Below, piece by piece: positions 5,364 to 6,982 of a stretch of DNA of 6,982 bases; within the stretch, counting starts at the first letter, position 1, and each line of letters starts with the position of its first letter. A model generated the notes under the pieces. It ran no database searches. It saw only the letters and a list, made by a program, of their open reading frames with translations, and was not told the DNA's origin. Origin of the DNA: Nitrospirota bacterium (GTDB lineage: Bacteria; Nitrospirota; Nitrospiria; Nitrospirales; Nitrospiraceae); contig VBOM01000164.1 in the NCBI GenBank assembly GCA_005877535.1, positions 1 to 6,982 of the forward strand, written 5' to 3'. Made by a program: the position numbers and the translations under genes.

Positions 5364-6386
5364 TCATGAATCGAATCGATAGGTTAACAATGTCGAGAGC
5401 GTGAAGTCTGCTGCGCTCCCCGTAATGAAATCGAGATTTTCGATCCCGTAGCCTTGCCACAAGAGGTATTGCGTCAGACGGTAGCTGAACCCCACCGCCG
5501 ATTCCGTCACGCCTTTATCCAGCACTCTCGTACCGACACCGTGGAATGGTGTGGAGTAGTAATCGAACTGCGTGGTGATGGAAAGATTCTCCGACCATAG
5601 ATATTCCACCGCGACAATCCCGGATATCGTCGGCTGGAGAGGCATCCCTGCGATGCGTCCGGTCGGGACCACTCCATTGAGGTTGCCATAGACCACCCAG
5701 CGACCACCGAACCCTTTTTCAGCCGCCAACCCGAACCCGACATCCGGGCTGCCACTCCCGAAAAATTGCCCTTCATCCCCCGTGGGGAGTTTAATCGCCG
5801 TACGAACCGACAACGCCGGCAACAATGTTGTTTCTGACTGCAATTGGTACTTGCTCATCACCGTACTGTCGCCCAACCCGACGGCTCCCTCACGTCCGCT
5901 CGCGACAGTCCGTCCCCCACGTGAAATGTTAAATACATAGGGCGACTGGCCGAGTGCGTTTCGAGCCGGCGACAAGCCGGTTGTTGCCCGTTCAACTGCC
6001 TTGATGGGTCCATCCATGAACCCGCGATAGCGATAGAGCACAGGGACTTCCACGGAGAGTTCCCATCGCTCCGTCGCCCCATACCTGAGAAACACACCAG
6101 ACCGCAGGGTTTCAAACTTCATTGCCACGGTTGCTTGGGGACCTTGATCGCGAAAAATGCTGGCGGTTTCCGCAAGTTCCACTCGAACATCCAGCACGCC
6201 CTTCTTCAATACGGCGGCACGATCCCCCGGCATGCTCAAGACCAGTTGCTGGATCGCCTGGAAATTTCTGACAGGGAACGGACCAAACCCCTCCGCCCAA
6301 GCCAGTGCAGGCTGGAAAAAAAGCGAGACGAGGAATGCGGAAAGAACTACTAGTAGATACACCAACAAGGATGATCGGACTTTCAC
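5364..6386 (-). CDS. DUF3187-type predicted outer-membrane beta-barrel protein
   Basis: A secreted protein of 340 residues if started at the GTG at 6386. It begins with KVR and a long hydrophobic stretch, then AWA before EGF at residues 29-34, a typical Sec signal peptide with signal peptidase I site after residue 31. The mature part opens with GFGPFPVRNFQ and later has VPVLYRYRGFMDG, the pattern of the DUF3187 family. The rest alternates polar and hydrophobic residues with many aromatic girdle positions and ends LTYRFDS, as in an outer-membrane barrel. Its substrate or role is unknown. I chose the GTG because an AGGGGA site lies just upstream and the signal peptide then begins at once. An ATG at 6443 would add 19 residues before it and cannot be excluded. 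A hairpin covers the ribosome binding site. Confidence 0.75.
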   Translation of the reverse strand: MKVRSSLLVYLLVVLSAFLVSLFFQPALAWAEGFGPFPVRNFQAIQQLVLSMPGDRAAVLKKGVLDVRVELAETASIFRDQGPQATVAMKFETLRSGVFLRYGATERWELSVEVPVLYRYRGFMDGPIKAVERATTGLSPARNALGQSPYVFNISRGGRTVASGREGAVGLGDSTVMSKYQLQSETTLLPALSVRTAIKLPTGDEGQFFGSGSPDVGFGLAAEKGFGGRWVVYGNLNGVVPTGRIAGMPLQPTISGIVAVEYLWSENLSITTQFDYYSTPFHGVGTRVLDKGVTESAVGFSYRLTQYLLWQGYGIENLDFITGSAADFTLSTLLTYRFDS

Positions 6387-6390
6387 AATA

Positions 6391-6415
6391 TCCCCTGCTC
6401 TCAGGTGATCAGGGG
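6391..6415 (-). promoter_or_regulatory. Leader hairpin covering the ribosome binding site of the DUF3187-type gene
   Basis: CCCCTG and CAGGGG (minus strand, pairing 6410-6415 with 6392-6397) form a perfect 6-bp stem with a 12-base loop. The 3' arm contains the GGGGA that would serve as ribosome binding site for the GTG at 6386. The structure could reduce or regulate translation. It only matters if the GTG, rather than the ATG at 6443, is the true start. Confidence 0.35.
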
Positions 6416-6443
6416 TGGTGAGCTGAACCCGGCCTCTAAGCAT

Positions 6444-6589
6444 TCGGGAACGTACCCCTCAGCTTCAAACCTCCTGCTGACGGTCGTTAGCCGACAGCCA
6501 ATAGTAGACTCCGGACTATCCCAACAGGTCTGTTGCTTCCAAAGAGCCATAACTGTATGCGCAAGGTAGTGTGGGAAAGGGGTGCTTGG
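6444..6589. other. Gene-free spacer with one hairpin
   Basis: I see no gene in this stretch upstream of the DUF3187-type protein. It contains an imperfect hairpin at 6476-6498 (GCTGACGG against CCGACAGC, one A-A mismatch, 7-base loop) without a T run. On the minus strand a perfect AGGAGG (complement of 6467-6472) has no start codon at a proper distance. No convincing promoter pair was found, although a promoter for the downstream gene would be expected here. Confidence 0.4.
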
Positions 6590-6721
6590 CTATCCCTCAA
6601 GAGGTGGGGGGTATCTGAAATAGTGGTGAACGCTGAACACAGTAGGGCCGATTCGCAGCTGTGGCGTAGGCTGGAGAAAAATGGAAAGGAGAAGTGCGGC
6701 GAGAACTACTCGATAGAACAT
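6590..6721 (-). pseudogene. 43-codon ORF: signal peptide without a mature domain, probable gene remnant
   Basis: The ORF starts at an ATG 31 bases past the stop of the BamA-like gene. It begins MFYRVVLAALLLSIFLQPTP, which reads as the n- and h-regions of a Sec signal peptide. About 23 unremarkable residues follow before a stop. Its coding DNA is 71% identical without gaps (42 of 59 bases, my count) to the signal-peptide region of the DUF3187-type gene, in the same codon register, including VVL, A, L, S, F and QP. It looks like the head of a related gene that lost its body by deletion. It could instead be a real small exported peptide. Its ribosome binding site (TGGGG) is weak. Confidence 0.35.
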
Positions 6722-6752
6722 CAAGCCCCAGCAAACCTGACGTGACTGCCCA

Positions 6753-6982
6753 TCAGTACGGGAAGTCGAGTCCGGCAAATATCGCACCACCCTCCCGACT
6801 GTAGCCGTAGTCGACGCGTCCGACGACGTTGGGCTTGACGACCCCACGGAACCCTATGCCGGGAGTCATGCGGTAATTCTTAAAGCTGACATCCTTATAG
6901 TCATTAAAGACCTGCCCGCTGTCCAAAAAAGGCGCAATTTCAAAATCCGCCGTCACCCCCGCGATCTTCGTTCGCGCCACGT
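6753..6982 (-). CDS. BamA/TamA (D15 surface antigen) family outer-membrane protein, C-terminal end
   Basis: Only the last 76 or so residues are in the window. The gene continues beyond the right edge, so the true start is not visible. The segment reads EIAPFLDSGQVF, then TPGIGFRGVVKPNVVGRVDYGYSREGG and AIFAGLDFPY. That matches the final strands of Omp85 barrels: an APFvDaGqvf strand, a G-G-RG-kP turn, a vDyGy strand, and a terminal strand ending in an aromatic residue as a beta-signal. Such proteins insert or translocate other outer-membrane proteins or related substrates. Which Omp85 subfamily it is cannot be told without the POTRA or other N-terminal part. The next intact gene on the same strand is the DUF3187-type protein, about 370 bases downstream. 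Confidence 0.75.
   Translation of the reverse strand, partial: VARTKIAGVTADFEIAPFLDSGQVFNDYKDVSFKNYRMTPGIGFRGVVKPNVVGRVDYGYSREGGAIFAGLDFPY

Noticed and set aside
6476..6498. A hairpin upstream of the DUF3187-type gene, considered as a terminator
   Set aside because: It has a mismatch in the stem and no T run on either strand, so a terminator call is not supported. It is mentioned only within the spacer entry.

Overview
The window looks like chromosomal DNA from a moderately GC-rich Gram-negative bacterium. It encodes outer-membrane beta-barrel proteins, the MEP isoprenoid pathway and a hopanoid radical-SAM enzyme. The combination of hpnH with this style of DXS and IspG suggests Nitrospirota (Nitrospira-like). 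That placement rests on family recognition only, because no search was run. Every gene I can support lies on the minus strand, so the region is transcribed right to left.

From right to left the layout is as follows. (1) The 3' end of a BamA/D15-type outer-membrane protein enters from the right edge. (2) A gene-poor stretch of about 0.37 kb holds one 43-codon ORF that looks like a signal peptide cut off from its mature domain. (3) A DUF3187-type predicted outer-membrane protein follows, probably starting at a GTG whose ribosome binding site can be folded into a hairpin. (4) dxs (1-deoxy-D-xylulose-5-phosphate synthase) is present in two frames, with roughly 60-70 codons missing at the junction. 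(5) ispG lies 35 bp downstream of dxs. (6) A tRNA-Cys(GCA) with encoded CCA has its own near-consensus promoter. (7) A non-coding gap of about 0.34 kb contains an 8-bp inverted repeat and a strong promoter for hpnH. (8) hpnH (adenosyl-hopene transferase) follows. (9) A 131-residue protein with an apparent Sm-like small beta-barrel comes next. (10) At the left edge, a sigma70-type promoter with a palindrome over its -35 box points out of the window.

Functionally, dxs and ispG make isoprenoid precursors (first and penultimate MEP steps). hpnH uses squalene-derived diploptene to build C35 hopanoids, so the cluster joins isoprenoid supply to membrane-lipid tailoring. The outer-membrane genes upstream share an envelope theme but are separated by gaps and probably form other units.

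The main anomaly is dxs. As written it lacks the end of the central domain (including the RYPRG substrate-phosphate motif) and the start of the C-terminal domain, and it changes frame there. It is either a real disruption, which would require a second dxs or another DXP source, or an assembly/sequence defect. I found no CRISPR array, transposase, integrase, toxin-antitoxin pair or defence system.
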